Shown: one piece after another, positions 46,316-58,325 of the stretch
Numbering within the stretch: the first letter of the stretch is position 1
Layout of the letters: each line of letters starts with the position of its first letter
Origin: Zantedeschia hybrid cultivar
Lineage: Eukaryota > Streptophyta > Magnoliopsida > Alismatales > Araceae
NCBI GenBank assembly: GCA_030544215.1
Contig: JARZZO010000003.1
Coordinates: 19,973,879 to 20,037,878, forward strand
DNA: 64,000 nt
Direction: 5' to 3'
Program-made: the position numbers and the translations under genes
The notes under the pieces: model-generated
The model's input: the letters and a program-made list of their open reading frames with translations, nothing else
Databases searched by the model: none
What the model was told of the DNA's origin: nothing

Positions 46316-47539
46316 CAATGGCAAAGGAAAAAGAAGCAAAGTGTAGAGTGCCCTTATGTGACTCTGAATCGGTGCAACTCGACCAAATTTGTACAATTTA
46401 AAAGAATTTTTTCATGTGACTCGTGCGAGTCGGCACGAGTCAGGTCGACTCATACCGAATCATTGGAGATCTAAATCGGTATGACTTTGCAAATTAGCGA
46501 TTTCTTTTCTTCGTTTTTTTTTTTTGTGGATTGAGTGGGATCCAGTGCACAACATAGAGGAAGTTTTGGTGTATTTGATGAAACTCTTTTTGAGATGTAG
46601 TAAGAATCCCGACGCTCCCCATGATGTTTAGGAAAGCTTTCGCAGGTTTACATCTATTCATATTAAATTGTTAGCATAAAGCCTTTGCTCTAACTTACAA
46701 ATTAAGGAATGTAGCTAGTGCGAATTCTGTGCTTTGAGCTGATGTGGCATTAGCTTTTGAGCTGTAGGTACCAATCCATCTCTTTCATCTCCCTCTATAT
46801 TTTTTTCTAAGTGATTCTTCTGCTAACTCTTCAACTCCTTTATATGTTAACAGGCACCTTAGAATCATGCAGTGTTAATTTTCAAAGTGGGCTTGGAGAG
46901 GAGATGGAGGACAGACATTGGACAATCAAAGAACTCCTTATGAGCTTTGGACTTCAAGGGTTTTTATCTTCTTATTTCTGGCCCTTAATAGCCCATTGCA
47001 CCACCATGCCAAATTAGGGAACCTTAACATACCCTTCTTTAGCGATCTTCCCTATGTAAACCAGCTTTCTTATTACTTTGAAAGCTCATATATTTGCATA
47101 AATACATATTCTTACTCTTTTCCTTAGGTTATTGAAAAAATATGCTTCCTCTCAAAGAGTTCTCATTCTTCTATGTATCCTCTTTCTATTTTCTGTTTTT
47201 AAGGAATTTTTTACTTTCCAATCCTTATAATATTTCAATATTCTAGATTAGTCCCTATGATCTTTATATTTGCTTTAAACCCCTCATAATATTTGAACCA
47301 TCTTTAAAAAGTCCCTCTGAATAGTAATCATAAAAAATAAAATATTAACAGAATTGCCTTTCATATATTATACTTATATTAGAATATATTAAGAATATTC
47401 TTGAGGTATTCTTTTTTTGTTGGTTAGTTGCTAACTAGAGAGACCTTTTAAGGTTCAAAGATTGCGACAGGTTTAAAGCAGATACGAAGATTAAGCGAAA
47501 AAGAAAGATATGTTTTTCATAAACATCCCTCCCAAAAGG
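46316..47539. other. Non-coding block X, second copy (right part)
   Basis: 46520-46830 resembles 27640-27930 and 46860-47130 resembles 29285-29530. It lacks the hAT-like MITE and TRIM found in the first copy, so it preserves empty sites. No conserved open frame. Confidence 0.55.
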
Positions 47540-48050
47540 TTTTATATTTGTGGATAACCTCTTGTATGATTTATATTTACGTATAACCCTCTTAATTATA
47601 TTGGTAGTTGCGTATAACTTCCTTAACTATGATATTTATTTTTTAATTTTACCTAATTAAAAATATTATTACTCTACGTAGAATATATGAAAGCTATTAA
47701 ATAAAAATAATAACAATATCTTTTGTTAAAATACAATTACTTCATGAAAATTTGCATATATATATATATATATACACATACGTCCGTAAACTTGTTGTAT
47801 ATATTTAGCATCAAAAGATATTTCTATTTATGGTATGCATTTGTAAATAGAAATATTTTTTTAATGCTAGTAAAGTTTAATTAGAACAAGATTACCGGTG
47901 GATGTCTATGATTATTTTTCTCGTGAGATGTTTGTATTTTGATTAAAAGTGATAAGCGGGTGTACACGGATACTATGATAGTTAATGGAGTTGTACACAA
48001 ATATGAATCATATGGAGTGTTAGTCACAAATATGAAATATTACTAGTTAT
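47540..48050. mobile_element. AT-rich foldback MITE (copy 2 of 2)
   Basis: Relative of 17040-17575: GTAAATAGAAATATTTTTTT and GATGTCTATG occur in both in the same order. Left and right halves are imperfect inverted repeats (GTATAACCCTCTTAATTAT against the right half's TAGTTAATGGAGTTGTACAC). Ends are approximate. Confidence 0.5.
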
Positions 48051-48323
48051 TTGCAAACATTCATTTCTTACTCTGATATAGATTACTGTGGTATCCTTTG
48101 CACTATATATTGCTGAAATTTGTCTAGTTTCCCAATCTGATCACTTAATTACAGCTGCATTATAATGCAGGTTGCGACCATTCCAAAAGCGTTAAATTAG
48201 ATAACATGTAGTGTGTACCCTCACGTTTAACTGTCTACATCATCTCAAGGGGCCTATGCTTTAAGAGGAATTCTACAGGTTGAAAGATGTGGGGGAAAGG
48301 AGCACCGAAGTGGGCTAGAAAAT

Positions 48324-48586
48324 AGTTGAATAGTATCTGTTCTCGTAGCGTAGTGGTACGCCCCTTCTAGGTGGGGAGGTCGCGAGTTCGAACCCGCCTG
48401 TATTGTGTGCTGTGCGGGCGGGGTTTCTTCTCGTGAAATTATCGCTCCTTTGGGCAGTAAAATCGTCTGTTTTAGGCGAATATTTCGTATGTATTGGCGG
48501 ACTCGAACTTAACTCCTTGAGCTGGATATTTGGCCTTGTAACCACTAAGCCAGTTCGACCAAAAAAAAAAAAAAAAGAGTTGAATA
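48324..48586 (+). mobile_element. tRNA-derived SINE with 9-bp target duplication
   Basis: The element is 48333-48577 (245 bp), flanked by AGTTGAATA at 48324-48332 and 48578-48586. A box TAGCGTAGTGG, B box GAGTTCGAACCC, a body and a 3' end GTTCGACC followed by about 16 A. The head is too diverged beyond the boxes to be a working tRNA gene. Related to the SINE at 38519-38759. Confidence 0.85.
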
Positions 48587-48840
48587 AAAGATTCTTCAGC
48601 CAACATGTAGTAGACAACATACCTTTTTAAAAATGAGGTCCTCTGCATTTTTTTTTTCGAAGTGTCATTATGTCTCTACTATATAAGATTAACAGTAAAT
48701 GAGTCACTTGATCAAAAAATAAACAAGTGTCAAATTTATTTTTAATTCATGGGAATGGGAGCATACCCGAATGAAGGTAAAGCAGTGTCTTGTCTCATCT
48801 TTTACAACATTAATTTAATACGCCAGAATGTCTCATTTTT

Positions 48841-48911
<71 letters not shown>

Positions 48912-49682
48912 CAAAAGCTCAATGGTTTGGCTTAGCTTTGAAATTCCTTTTATTGCAAATAGATAGCCTATGATGTCTTACATAATACGATTAGAAGAAA
49001 ATGTTCGCATAATGAAACGCAATGTGATTTGCGAGTATGTGAACCTTAGTTGAAATATCCATGGAAGGGAGTGCAATAAACAAGTGTGTAATCGGAATAT
49101 TGGAAGCGCATGTAGAAAATTATATTTTTAGTGGACTTACATTTGTCACATATACCATTCTTCAATTTTGAATTGTGCAAAACACAATGCCAATGGATTG
49201 GATATTTGTGTGAGGTTTGCATAAAGCATTATATTCAAACCGGAAATCTTTAGTCATGTTCCACAAATCATTCTATCTCATCGCTTGCACAATGGTTGGA
49301 TTGTTTCGAGAAATATTGCAAGAGATAACGGTGTTCGATAGATACTAAATATTATATCAATATCAATTTTGTTATTACTTTTAGTGGCAAGTGTTTAATT
49401 ATGATATACGATCAATTTGATTATTATAACTTTAATACAAATCTGAACATATATTACAAATATCAAATTTAATCTACAGTTTTACTGTCTCATCTCTCTC
49501 TCTCTCTCTTTATCTATCTATCTATATCTCTCTCTCTCCAAATGCTGCTTTCTTCACATTCCTCATCCACTACAATTATTAGTATTTAGACTCTAAAATA
49601 TTGATATAAAAGCCAGTACGAGGGTTTAATTTGTCTTTAATTAGATTGAAATATAGAAGGAAGAGAAAGATGGGGAAAGGAG
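48587..49682. other. AT-rich DNA with long AT microsatellite
   Basis: An uninterrupted (AT)n run of about 62 bp at 48845-48906 and a TC/TATC-rich run at 49490-49545. No supported gene. It borders the 5' target duplication of the copia element. Confidence 0.5.
48845..48906. repeat. AT dinucleotide microsatellite
   Basis: Uninterrupted alternating A and T for about 62 bp; likely polymorphic in length. Confidence 0.9.
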
Positions 49683-49969
49683 TGATAACAGACTCCTCCC
49701 ATCAACACCGTTGGATGATGATAAGCTCAAGATACCTCTGTCAACAGCAGACCAAGAGTCTAACGTAACCTCCACACAGTAGATTAAGAACCCAGCAAAA
49801 CCTCCTCCTGGCAGATAAACATCGTTCCTCTCTTGTTGTAACTAATCCACATTTGTAGGGAGATATTTTCTGTCAACTCTCCCTCATGTACCTTGTATAA
49901 ATTAATGTAAACATACACTGGGAGAGTACGATTGGAATCTCTCATTCCTCCATTCTCTGTTCAGTTTCT
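49683..49969 (+). repeat. 5' LTR of copia I
   Basis: 287 bp, starting TGATAACAGACTCCTCCCAT and ending GTTCAGTTTCT. The last base is T where the 3' LTR has the canonical A. Confidence 0.92.
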
Positions 49970-49981
49970 TGGTATCAGAGT
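49970..49981 (+). other. Primer-binding site of copia I
   Basis: TGGTATCAGAGT directly after the 5' LTR, matching the 3' end complement of initiator tRNA-Met at 11 of 12 positions. This is the usual primer for copia elements. Confidence 0.88.
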
Positions 49982-50064
49982 GGGAAGCCACAGCATGCTG
50001 ATCACCGGGCCTCCTGTTCTCCACTTTATCCTTTCCCTTCTCCTTTATTCCACTGTTATTAGTC

Positions 50065-52136
50065 ATGGCTGGAAACAACGAGAAGTCCAACAACTCAGCT
50101 GAGGGCGACATCATCAACTGCACAAGCAGCATATCTCAGAAGGCAAGCACCTCATCTCCTTCGATGGTAATCTCTAATATTACCAACTTAGTTCCTATCA
50201 AGTGGATGGCAATACATATATCATTTGGAAGGGTTTATTCGAACCTATCCTGAGAGGCCATCGCCCATTGGGCCATGTGGATGGATCTCTGTCGACACCT
50301 CCACAAGGCACACCAGAATATATGGAGTGGTATGAGAAGGACCAGATGGTCCTTTCCTGGTTCAATGCCACAATTTCCCTGTCTGCTCTCCCATATACCG
50401 TTCGTCTGACCTCAGCAAAAGAGGCTTGGGACGTTCTTGCGCGAAAGTTTGGTGTCACCTCTCCGGCACATGTCATGAACCTTCAAAGACAGATGCACAA
50501 CATTCACAAGGACAATATGTCTATGCAAGATTATCTTCAAAAGTTTAAGGTCATTGTTGACCAACTCGATGTTGTTGGCTCACTTGTCTCTGACGATGAG
50601 CTATTTTTCTCAATGTTTGATGGTATGCCTCCTACATATAGTATTGTTTCAGCTATTATCAGATACAGAGCTCAAACATCTAGCATTACTCGCGAAGAAG
50701 CAAAGAGCTTGCTGCTGAGTGAAGAACTCACCCTCACCAAACAAGCTCAGATTCACGAAGATATTGCTGCCTTCAATGCTCAGCGGCAGTTCAAGTCCAA
50801 AAACTCTTCCTGGCGTGGAGGACGCACACCCAACTCACGCAGGCCTGGTTCACAACACATCAACCAGCAGCAAGACAACAAAAGACGTGATTCTTCCTCA
50901 ACTACTATCGCACCTGTCACCAAGAACCTCTCTACCATCTACTGTCAGATATGTCAAAAGAGAGGACATGAAGCTATTGACTGCTACAACAGAATGAACT
51001 TCGCCTTCCAAGGTCGCCACCCACCTGAGAAGCTCGCTGCCATGGCTGTATCATCATCCATGGACGATGCAACCTGGTACTCCGACACAGGGGCTACTCA
51101 TCACATTACCGGAGATATGGGGAATCTTTCTCTATCCTCAAAATATGAAGGATCTGATTCAGTGCGTGTTGGTAATGGGCAAGGCTTATCGATCTCTAAC
51201 ACAGGTTCTGGCTTACTTCCCACCCCCACTAATACTTTCAACCTTACCAAAGTTTTGCATTGTCCACAAGCCTCCTCTAATATCCTTTCCGTATCTCGCT
51301 TCTCCAAAGACAACAACTGCTACTTTATTTTTGATGACCTTGGTTTCTATGTGAAGGACAAGCAAACGGGGACAACGCTGCATCAAGGGAAGCTTGAAAC
51401 CGGACTCTACCCCTTTTGCCCAATCACCTTGCCACCCTCACATATGGCCGCGTTCTCCACCATCTCTAATAACACATGGTATCATCGCCTGGGACATCCC
51501 TCTCGGGATCTGCAGTCTCGTATTATATCTAGCATTTCAGTCTCAAATAAAAATATGCTCTCTCCATGTACATCATGTCAACTCGGCAAAAGCTGTAAAC
51601 TTCCATTTTCTGCTTCTGAATCTCATTCCAGTTCACCTCTCGCACTTGTTCATTGCGATCTTTGGGGTACTTCCCCGGTGTTAGCAAATAATGATTTTCG
51701 CTATTACGTCTTGTTTGTGGATGACTATTCGCGTTATGCATGGTTATTCCCATTGCACTTAAAATCTAATTTTTTCAACGCCTTCGTCACATTTAAAGCA
51801 AAAGTAGAGAACTTGTTCGACAAAAAAATCAAAATTTTATGTACATATGGAGGCGGAGAATTTCACAATCATCATTTATCTTCATACTTATCCCAAAATG
51901 GCATAACTCACCAAATGACCTGTCCATACACACCCGAGCAGAACGGTGTGGTGGAAAGAAAGCATCGCCACATAGTAGAAATAGGCCTTTCTCTACTAGC
52001 GCATGCATCCTTGCCTTCGAAGTTCTGGCTCAAAGCATTTACCACAGCCACATATCTCATAAATCGCATGCTTCTCTCACCCATCCCTAACCTCTCTCCC
52101 TTTGAAGCCCTCTTTCACAAGCAACCAGACTATCAA
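50065..52136 (+). pseudogene. Copia I gag, protease and first part of integrase, broken
   Basis: Gag starts MAGNNEKSNN at 50065 and loses frame after about 46 codons by a one-base deletion near 50200. The long frame from 50202 carries the rest. Numbered from 50202: gag with MQDYLQKFKVIVDQLD, a zinc knuckle CQICQKRGHEAIDC (248-261), a protease site DTGA (295-298), and the HHCC region ending CTSCQLGKSC. The integrase core has HCDLWG, FVDDYSRYAWLF and NGVVERKHRH. The second catalytic Asp is replaced by Tyr (codon 549, 51846-51848, TYGGGEF). The frame stops at the family A insertion after PDYQ. It resembles the Ty1/copia polyprotein otherwise. Confidence 0.9.
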
Positions 52137-54689
52137 TGTAACGACCCGCCACCCTATAATTGGGGATCCGATTACTAAATGGGTACCGAATCATTAACTT
52201 GTAACCAAACCAGGATCCGAGTAAGTCTGGGAAATAAATAATCAACTAAGCTAATCATTCGCATCGCATTGAATTGAAGGGAAAATGCAGAAATTAAAAG
52301 TTATTACAATGCGACTTGATACAGCAAATAATTACATACTCCAACAGAAAAGAAATGATTATACATACAGGCCAGAAATAAAGATAACAACTACATCGGG
52401 GCATACCCCGGAACAACAGTCGACGACGCTCAGCACTCAGCCGCACAACCCTCGCTAGGTCTGCCTGGAGTCCTCACCTGAAAGCCGCAGGGGTGAGTCT
52501 CAACGAAAAGACTCAGTAGGGATCCTTCGATCCCCACTGCCCACACACACACACCCACAAGTGAAAAGTACATCATGGATATAATAACCATGAAGAGACA
52601 ATGATTTCCATGCCTACATCTCAATACGAATCACATGCATTCAAAGTATAGCTAACATGCATAATTCCAATCTATCAGGAAACTCGTAATTCGGCGTATC
52701 CTTAAAACACGTCAACTTCACAACGAGAGTGGGAAAAACAACGACCCGCTGAGACCAAACAGTAACCCCTCGGATAGCACACGGGCCACCTCGGCGGTCA
52801 CTCCTTCCCTCAGCAAACACCGGCCCGCTGAGACCAAACAGTAACCCCTCGGATAGCACGCTGGCTACTCCGGCCCAACTGGCTCAGGTGGTTACTCCTT
52901 TCCCCAGCACGAGTGACACTCCAAAGGTACCTCTCCGACACCGGTACAAGCTAGCTATCCCCGGGGTTCACCAGGTGACCCTCTCTACTAGGCGTCACCC
53001 CGCCACTGCTCCCGTCAGCGCTGTGTCCCTCCGCACCGACACAGGGTGTAGAACGCTACAACTGTCACTCTAGGTCCACCGAAACATAAAACACGGCACG
53101 GTGCGATCCGGTCACGGAGGAAATCCACGGTCGCACGACACACAACGCAGTGCCATCCGGTCACGAAGAGTTCATCACATCGAGTATACTAACTGTATGC
53201 ATTAACCGACTATCTAGCAGTGTAAACACATTTTACTGGCATGGATTAGTATAGTTCTGGCTTGAATCGCGTCGCCCGAGGCCGACGCCATTCAAGCATC
53301 CTAAACTGGTTCATGAAATACCGGCCTCAGAATCTGGCCTAAAAGGCGTCGACACCAGTGGTCGCCTTTTAAAAGGCGTCAACATCCTCAGACGCCGTTC
53401 ACGCTGAAAAACCAGGAATTCCAGAAAACAATAATCGAGGGATTTCTGCCTTAAAAGGCGTCATGGTGGCTCGACGCTATTCCAAAACACGTCGCCCACC
53501 CATGACGTCTTTTAGTCCCAGAATCCTCGAACTGAGTCCCTCAGTCGGGGTGATTTTCTGCCTAAATGGCGTCATGATGGCCAGACGTCCTTCTGAAAGG
53601 CGTCGTCCATCCATGACGTCATTTAGCGCCAGAGTCCCTGACTCCTGAAACCTCGAACAGGGGGATTTCTGTCCTAAAAGGCGTCGTACTGACCTGACGT
53701 CCTTCTGAAAGGCGTCGACTAGGCACGACGCCGTTTAGCGGCAGAAACCTGGTTCCCTGGTTCGATCCGAGGGTTCCTCCCTTAACCCCAAATACCCCTA
53801 AAAAGTCCCAAAAACAGAGGGAAAAGAGGGCAACCAAAGTATCAAGAATTCACATCCACAGAAACTCCCATTCCCATCAAGGAAAAACCCCCTAACATGC
53901 TCATTCTACCCCAAAACCATCGATCCATAGCATGCTTTAAACGGGGAAAAACATGATTAGAACACAACACTGTGGGAACCGTCACCCTACCGGTTCTTGA
54001 ACTCCTCCAAGCTCCGTGCCTCCGACCCTCCGCACCGCAGACCCCCGCCGGTACCCTCGAGGACGCCGCCGGGACGTCGGCCGCCGTCCGGAGAATAGAA
54101 CGCCGCGAAGGAAGTGGTGGTGGTAGAGGTGAGAGGTAGGGAAGTGTTGGAGTGGAGGGAAGGACGAAGTAGTGGGAGGAAAAAAGGGAGGAGGAAAGGT
54201 CGATGCCGGAGTCGCCGGAAAGAAGGAGAGAAAGAGAGAAGGAGGAGCAAATGAGAGAAAGAAGGAGGGCTCGCGGGGTTAACCAGAGACTGGCTGAAAC
54301 GCGTCGAGATGTACGGACGCTTATCAGTCGATGTGACGGCTGCTCTGACAACACTCTGCAACGCTCTGACAGAGGTCTGAAATGCGTCTTCCATGAAGGA
54401 CGCCGTTCAGTTGACAAGACTGGCGCCGTACTCTGACAACCCAGAGTCGCAGTCTGAAAGGCGTCGTGCCTCACAGACGCCGTTCAGACGACATGTTAGG
54501 GCCGTACTCTCGTGGCCCAAAGCCAGCCCACGTGGCACAGGCTAAAACGCGTCTGCATAGCTGGACGCCGTTTAAACCGCGTCTCGCGGGCTCGACACGA
54601 ATGAATACAGAGTCTCAGCCCCACTGGAGCCTGAACTACAGGGTCCAACCCCGAAAACCGGATCCGAAAGTCTCAGTCCTTACAATCAA
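52132..54689. mobile_element. Family A solo LTR (copy A3) with 5-bp target duplication
   Basis: The LTR is 52137-54684 (2548 bp), beginning TGTAACGACCCGCC and ending CAGTCCTTACA. It is flanked by ATCAA at 52132-52136 and 54685-54689. It disrupts the integrase frame of copia I exactly, since the host reading frame resumes on the other side with one copy of ATCAA removed. It carries a tandem array of dyads (53260-53740). No internal region or primer site is present. Confidence 0.92.
53260..53740. repeat. Array of GGCGTC/GACGCC dyads with 111-bp superperiod
   Basis: At least nine short dyads of about 30-35 bp, with arms like AAAAGGCGTC and GACGCCGTTT. They occur at about 53261-53294, 53341-53370, 53371-53400, 53452-53483, 53484-53513, 53563-53593, 53594-53625, 53674-53706 and 53707-53738. 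From 53452 on they come in pairs repeated every 111 bp. Several contain GACGTC or TGACGTCA. Fewer units occur in copy A2. Similar dyads occur in family C at 55600-55899. Confidence 0.8.
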
Positions 54690-55395
54690 TCCCTACGTTC
54701 ATTTGGCTGCCTCTGCTTCCCATGGTTACGTCCCTACCAAAGCGACAAACTACAATTTCGCTCTTCTCCCTACATTTTTCTAGGCTACAGCCTTTGCCAT
54801 GAAGGTTATCGTTGCCTCAACCTTCAATCTGGCCGTCTTTACATTTCTCGTCATGTTGTATTCAACGAAAATGTTTTTCCTTTCCCATCCTCCTTGGCCT
54901 CACAGTCATGTTCTTCATCTCCCGACCTCACGGACTGGTTACCATCCATTCACTCTCATCCTAACCTTCTCACTGATGTCATCTGGACATCTACATCCCC
55001 ATCTCAGTTATATGTGCTTCCAAGTGCCACCATTGATGCAGCAACCCCACTCCTCTTACAGAGCCCCACCAGATCATCATGCAGCACCCCACTTCCTTCC
55101 CCTGCAGCACCTTGCCCCACAGCACCCTCCACCTTCACAAAACCTCCACCACCCAATACCTCTGATGCCTCCAGCGCCCCTCAAAGCACTCATCCCATGC
55201 AAACAAGATCTCATTCTGGGATCTCCAAAAAGATAGTCCTCAGCGCCAGTGCCACTCGATACCCTCTACCCCATACTAACATTACCACTGATGATGTTCC
55301 TTCTAGTTTTTCACAGGCCTCTCGAACTCCGGAATGGCGGTGTGCGATGGACTACGAATCCAACTCTCTTCAACAGCAACAAACCTAGACATTAG
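54690..55395 (+). pseudogene. Copia I integrase C-terminus and linker, broken
   Basis: The host frame resumes at 54690 with the conserved copia sequence RSFGCLCFPWLRP, then YSLCHEGYRCLN and RLYISRHVVFNENVFPFP (GKGYRCL-type motif of the integrase C-terminal region). A Pro/Ser-rich linker ending in MQTRS follows, then EWRCAMDYE, the start of the RT domain. A TAG at 55386-55388 replaces what in related elements is a Trp codon. The frame is cut by the family C insertion at 55396. Confidence 0.88.
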
Positions 55396-56760
55396 TGTAG
55401 ACACGTTAATTTTGACATCATTTTGAGTAAATTTCATATCATATAATAATGCCTCAGAATGATCTGATATTTAATCATTGGTTAATTTTTATTGATCTTT
55501 TTGAGTTAATTATCTAAATAATGTCAGGTCAAACAGACGTGATTTAAGTTAATTAATTAAATTAATTTTAACTCAAATTTTAATTAAAATATGAAGAAGT
55601 CTAAAAGACGTCGACATGAGTAGACGTCATTTAAAGTTTATTCTTATTTTAATCTTTAAATTTGAATTTTAATTAATTGATTAATTAGTTAAACGACGTC
55701 TTCAAGGCACGACGCAATTTAGGTTTCCTAAGTTGTTTATATCTTTTCCGGATGTTTATCTTTATCTTAATCAGTCTAAAATGCGTCTTCCTTAGGTGAC
55801 GCATTTTAGATAATTACAGATAATAATGAACTTTTCCCAGATGTTTATCCTTATCTTAATTAGCTAAAAGGTGTTTTACATAAGCGACGCGTTTTAGATA
55901 ATTACAGATAAAGATGAATTAATCTATATTTATCTGTTGGTTAAGTTGAATAAACTTCAAAATTTCTTCATGTAAATCCGCGGACGCAAAGAAGTCTATA
56001 AATACCCAGCTTCTTGGACGAGTGACAGTTAGTGATATTGATGCAAGTGACAGTGATAGTGATTTTAGTAAGAGTGATAATTTGTGTGCGTTTCAAGAAG
56101 GAGACGACGTCCGAACGTTGAAGGATCGAGGTGCTACTTTCAGGAGTCGACATCCTGTCTTCATCCATCCAAGATCCTCTCAAGACCAAGGCTTCCCATA
56201 GGCCATCCAGCTTAGCTTTCAATTTATTTTTTCATATTTCTCACATTTTCATCACATCACTTCATGCAACACACACACACATACTAGCATTATTTTCCAA
56301 ACCCATTTGTTAAAGGGGTTTAAAAGACCACTCAGCAAGTGAGTTCACCTGTTTAGTTGCATGTCTAAAATTTCTTCTGGAATGGATTCTACTTCTGCCT
56401 GAATTCTCATTGTTCTTTATTTTCCTTCTATTTTTTTGCAAGGTGCAAAAGAAGAGCAAGGGGAGGAATCAACAGCGAACAACAAGGAATCTGGATGATC
56501 CTCAAAACTCAGTAAGCAGGCAAAATAAGAACAATGATAGAAATGGCTCTCTTTCTTCAGCCGACTGAAGGAGGGGAATCAAGAACTCAACATCTCCCAC
56601 ATCCAAACAGGTAGGCGATCAAACTTTCTTCTTTTGGAACTTTTTAGTCAAAAGTTTCTGACGATCACATCACCTAGTTTCTTTTTAATAGGTTTATTTT
56701 TCACTTAAACAACATAATTTTTATGATAATCACACACCCATTTTAAGTACTCACAATTAG
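55391..56760. mobile_element. Family C solo LTR with 5-bp target duplication
   Basis: The LTR is 55396-56755 (1360 bp), beginning TGTAGACACGTTAATTTTGA and ending AAGTACTCACA. It is flanked by ATTAG at 55391-55395 and 56756-56760. The TGTAGACAC start resembles LTRs of some plant Ty3 (Tat-type) elements, which is a suggestion only. Four dyads like those in family A lie at 55600-55899. No coding region. Confidence 0.9.
55600..55899. repeat. Four GCGTC/GACGC dyads in the family C LTR
   Basis: Dyads at 55600-55634, 55688-55722, 55775-55810 and 55863-55899, each with arms such as CTAAAATGCGTC and GACGCATTTTAG around an 8-12 bp loop. Arm length and the TAAA/TTTA margins match those in the family A array, although the rest of the two LTRs is unlike. 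Confidence 0.75.
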
Positions 56761-58325
56761 TTCCCCACCACCCTACAATGAATGTAATAGGATGTAAATG
56801 GGTCTACAGAATCAAGCACAACCCCGACGGCTCTATTCTTCGGCACAAGGCACGCTTGGTTGCAAAAGGTTTTCACCAACAACCTGGCATAGATTTTATT
56901 GAAACATTCAGTCCTGTCGTGAAACATACAACAGTTTGGGTCATCCTGTCCTTAGCAGTTCATCACAATTGGCCCCTCCGACAGCTTGACGTTGAGTGCG
57001 CCTTCCTCCATGGCGATCTCGAAGAGAAAGTTTACATGCAACAGCCACCGGGTTACACTGATCCCCAATGTCCAGATCATGTTTGCCTCACGAGAAAGTC
57101 CATCTATGGACTATGCTAGGCCCCCCGAACCTGGTATGCCAAGTTCAGCTCAGCTCTTCTTGACATGGGATTCCACACTTCATCATCTGATCCCTCCCTC
57201 TTCATCTACAATGATGACATAAACACTGCCTACCTCCTTCTTTATGTAGATGACATTATATTGACAGGGACAAACAATTCCAAACTTTAACAAATTATTG
57301 ACAAGCTGCAGCTCACCTTTCATATGAAAGACATGGGTGCACTCTCTTTCTTTCTTGGCATTCAGGTGACACGTACCACATATGACCTTTTCCTTAACCA
57401 GAGCAAGTATATCAGCGACCTACTTCTCAAAACTAACATGCTGGGATGCAAACCAGTTTCATCTCCTTCAGCACTTAAGAAGCTTAATCTTGGTGGACCT
57501 CTGCTTCCTGATCCGTATGACTATCGCAGCATCGTTGGTGCTCTACAGTATGTCACCTTAACTCGTCCGGACATTGCCTATTCTATGAATCAGGTAAGCC
57601 AACACATGCATCATCCATCTGAAGATCACTGGCTTGCTATCAAACGCATCCTGCGTTTTCTCAAGGGCACCATCCATCACAGCCTCCACTTCTGTCCCGG
57701 TCCACTGCAGCTTACAACATTTTGCGACGCCGACTGGGCTGGTTGTCCAGTAGACCGGAGATCCACTGATGGGTACTGCATATTTCTCGGCAAGAATCCT
57801 ATATCTTGGAGTGCCAAGAAACAGCCCACCATATCTCGCTCTTCAACAGAGGCTGAGTACCGCTGCCTTGCTCACACCACTGTTGAAGTCTACTGGCTGT
57901 GCAATCTCCTTCAAGAATTACACATCAGGCTCATCATGTGTCCCACTGTGTGGTGTGACAATATTTCCGCCATTGGCATCACTCATAATCCGGTCTTCCA
58001 CTCGCGCACCAAACACATCGAAGTAGACTACCATTATGTAAGAGAACAAGTTGCCAAAAAACTCATTGATGTAAAATTCATCTCATCTGTTGACCAAGTG
58101 GCAGACATATTTACAAAGGGATTGCATCCTCGTCGTCTTCAATATCTTCAGGGCAAGCTGGGTCTCCGGGAGCTCAGCTTGAGGGGGGATGATAACAGAC
58201 TCCTCCCATCAACACTGTTGGATGATGATAAGCTCAAGATGCCTCTATCAACAGCAGACCAAGAGTCTAACGTAACCTTCACACAGCAGATTAAGAACCC
58301 AGCAAAACCTCCTCCTGGCAGATAA
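56761..58325 (+). pseudogene. Copia I reverse transcriptase and RNase H, with two stop codons
   Basis: One frame runs from the target copy through RT and RNase H. RT landmarks: CKWVYRIKHNPDGSI, ARLVAKGFHQQPGIDF, LDVECAFLHGDLEEKVYMQQ, KSIYGL, and the catalytic YVDD at 57243-57254. RNase H follows with TRPDIAYSMNQVSQ, FCDADWAGCPVDRRSTDGYC, SRSSTEAEYRCLA, WCDNISAI and a VADIFTKGL end. A TAG at 57117-57119 and a TAA at 57288-57290 interrupt the frame. At 57114-57119 the TGC-TAG pair sits where relatives have Arg-Gln, consistent with C-to-T changes. The frame runs 136 bp into the 3' LTR before stopping. Confidence 0.9.
58181..58189 (+). other. Polypurine tract of copia I
   Basis: GAGGGGGGA immediately before the 3' LTR, the usual plus-strand DNA primer. 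Confidence 0.85.

Noticed and set aside
48333..48410. Functional tRNA gene
   Set aside because: A and B boxes are present, but a SINE body, poly(A) tail and target duplications follow. It is a tRNA-derived SINE.
50065..58325. Active gag-pol gene
   Set aside because: One frameshift, three in-frame stops, a lost integrase aspartate and two LTR insertions make the copy non-functional.
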